From Trema orientale (taxonomy: Eukaryota > Streptophyta > Magnoliopsida > Rosales > Cannabaceae), in NCBI GenBank assembly GCA_002914845.1, contig JXTC01000383.1:25499-89498 (forward strand): a DNA stretch of 64,000 nucleotides. The letters are read 5' to 3'. Made by a program: the position numbers and the translations under genes. Positions 62,687 through 64,000 of the stretch are shown here, piece after piece. Position 1 is the first letter of the stretch, and every line of letters begins with the position of its first letter. Under the pieces are notes generated by a model that worked only from the letters and a program-made list of their open reading frames with translations, was not told the origin of the DNA and ran no database searches.

Positions 62687-63745
62687 ATGAAAACCAGTCA
62701 CTATCTTTTATGCATGGTGGTGACACTATATGTAATAATGTCACAGTGTGGTGCCTCTTTCGAATTTTATTATTTTGTTCTCACGGTAATTTTCTTCTCA
62801 GTTATGAAATAATATTTACTTCTTAGGTTTTTTATGTGAAAAATTTATAGTTGATACGATAATTGATGAAGTACGTACTTTTTTTAATTGTTATTCTTTC
62901 AAATTGATCATATGTATTATGCAGTGGCCCGAATCATTATGCAACTTGGATACAAAACCTTGTTGCTACCCAAAAAAGGGCGGGAAGCCAGCAGCAGATT
63001 TTATAATTCACGGGCTTTGGCCTAATTTCCGGAATGGCTCATTTCCCACATACTGCGACCCTAAGAGTCCATATGATAGAAAACAGGTATAATTAGTAGC
63101 AAATAAAATTGAACTAATTTGTCATAGTTTTTCCTTGCGTGGTAATTATATATGTACCTTGAATTTGGAGTTATAAAATATTAAATTTTAGTGGTATGTT
63201 GCATATAGTTATCAAGCTTCATTGGAAGCATGAAAAAATACTGGCCGTCAATGAGTTGCCCAAGGAACGATGGTACAAGATTTTGGTCTCACGAGTGGGT
63301 CAAACATGGCACTTGTTCAAAATCTGTGCTAGACCAACGCAATTACTTTCTTACAACTCTCAACTTGAGAATGAAAGTAAATATCCTCCTTGCCCTTAAA
63401 AGAGCAGGTAATTAATTTTCTGCCTCTTTTATTTACATGAAATAAAAGTATATTTATTGGTTTTCAAATCTAAGATATTAATCTTAGAAAATAAATAATA
63501 AAAAAAAAAAAACAGGAATAGAGCCAAATGGAAAATCTTATAGCTTGACGGCAATGAAGAGCGCGATAACCAGAGCAATCGGATATACTCCAAATATCAA
63601 GTGCAGTGAGAATAAATGGGAACAATTCCAACTACACGAGGTGTACTTTTGTGTGGACATAAACAGTCATCTCATGCCATGCGCAGCCCAAGGCTTTGAA
63701 GATCACTGTGGTGGTAATACGGAGATCTACTTCCATAAGTTTTAG
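62687..63745 (+). CDS. Secreted ribonuclease T2 family protein, S-like RNase (RNS1 type)
   Basis: Endoribonuclease of the T2/S-RNase family, expected outside the cell or in the vacuole. Exons 62687-62785, 62925-63086, 63209-63407 and 63516-63745 give 229 residues. A hydrophobic signal peptide covers residues 1 to about 23, followed by FYYFVLTWPESLC. Active-site block CAS I is FIIHGLWP with His62, and CAS II is FWSHEWVKHGTC with His115, Glu116, Lys119 and His120, so all catalytic residues are present. Cys spacing (KPCCYP, SCP, GTC, IKC, YFC, PC, HC) fits four conserved disulfides. Three introns and the CCYPKKGGKPAADF segment fit class I S-like RNases such as RNS1 and not self-incompatibility S-RNases. 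A poly(A) signal aataaa lies at 63781-63786. Such genes are often induced by phosphate starvation or wounding; no sequence evidence here shows that. Confidence 0.93.
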
Positions 63746-64000
63746 ATTCAATTGTCATAGATGTTAATGGTTAAATTTTTAATAAATTTTGTACTTAAGC
63801 CACCTCAAGGGCTAAACAAAAAGATAATAATAAGGAGAAGAATGAAGAATGGGGTCTCTCGTAAATTGCTCCTTTCTTTTTTTTTTTTTTTGTTTTCTGT
63901 CGAGAGGATATTTATCTTTGTTAAGAGACTGTTCGTCCATTCAATGTGCACTGGCCAAACTAGTTGCAATCATGATCATGGCTTAGTGTTCATAAAGGAC
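63746..64000. other. Ribonuclease 3' flank
   Basis: 3' UTR and downstream DNA; nothing else recognised. Confidence 0.5.

Noticed and set aside
62687..63745. Self-incompatibility S-RNase
   Set aside because: Intron number and the CCYP...KPAADF and FWSHEW blocks fit class I S-like RNases, and no F-box gene lies nearby within the window.

Overview
The window is nuclear DNA from a flowering plant, most likely a eudicot. It holds intron-rich genes with GT-AG splice sites, plastid transit peptides on two enzymes, low-GC intergenic DNA and many small non-autonomous transposons. All gene calls come from reading the sequence. Exon coordinates were worked out by hand from splice signals, reading phase and remembered homologous proteins.

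Genes, left to right: (1) the 3' part of RAD51C (+, 1-2427), a recombination ATPase; (2) plastid transketolase (+, 4057-7610); (3) plastid EPSP synthase (+, 11700-15660); (4) a single-exon Golgi UDP-glucuronate 4-epimerase (+, 19545-20861); (5) a putative type II membrane GT-A glycosyltransferase (-, 41581-38590); (6) a KptA/Tpt1 tRNA 2'-phosphotransferase (-, 49042-46226); (7) a three-thioredoxin-domain nucleoredoxin with a DC1 finger (-, 58808-56539); (8) a secreted T2/S-like ribonuclease (+, 62687-63745). From memory, genes 1-4 and 6 match the consecutive Arabidopsis loci At2g45280 to At2g45330, so this looks like a conserved gene block. Within it transketolase makes erythrose-4-phosphate, the carbohydrate precursor of the shikimate pathway, and EPSP synthase is a later step of that same plastid pathway.

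The spaces between genes, above all 21-38 kb, 42-46 kb and 49-56 kb, are built from repeats. Eleven elements have terminal inverted repeats and 9-10 bp target-site duplications (nine perfect, two with one mismatch), as expected of Mutator-like (MULE) elements; no transposase gene is visible. There are also a TRIM retrotransposon, a 122-bp solo LTR, a tRNA-derived SINE, a 5'-truncated poly(A) retroposon, minisatellites, a long purine tract and a bHLH-like gene fragment. Assembly gaps lie at 9464-9516, 35675-36024 and 53008-53977. A 214-bp exact duplication joined by a single N at 51002 looks like an assembly artefact.

No clearly new multi-gene system is present. The least explained structure is a run of hairpins at 31379-31859, whose stems differ in sequence but stay self-complementary around a conserved loop.
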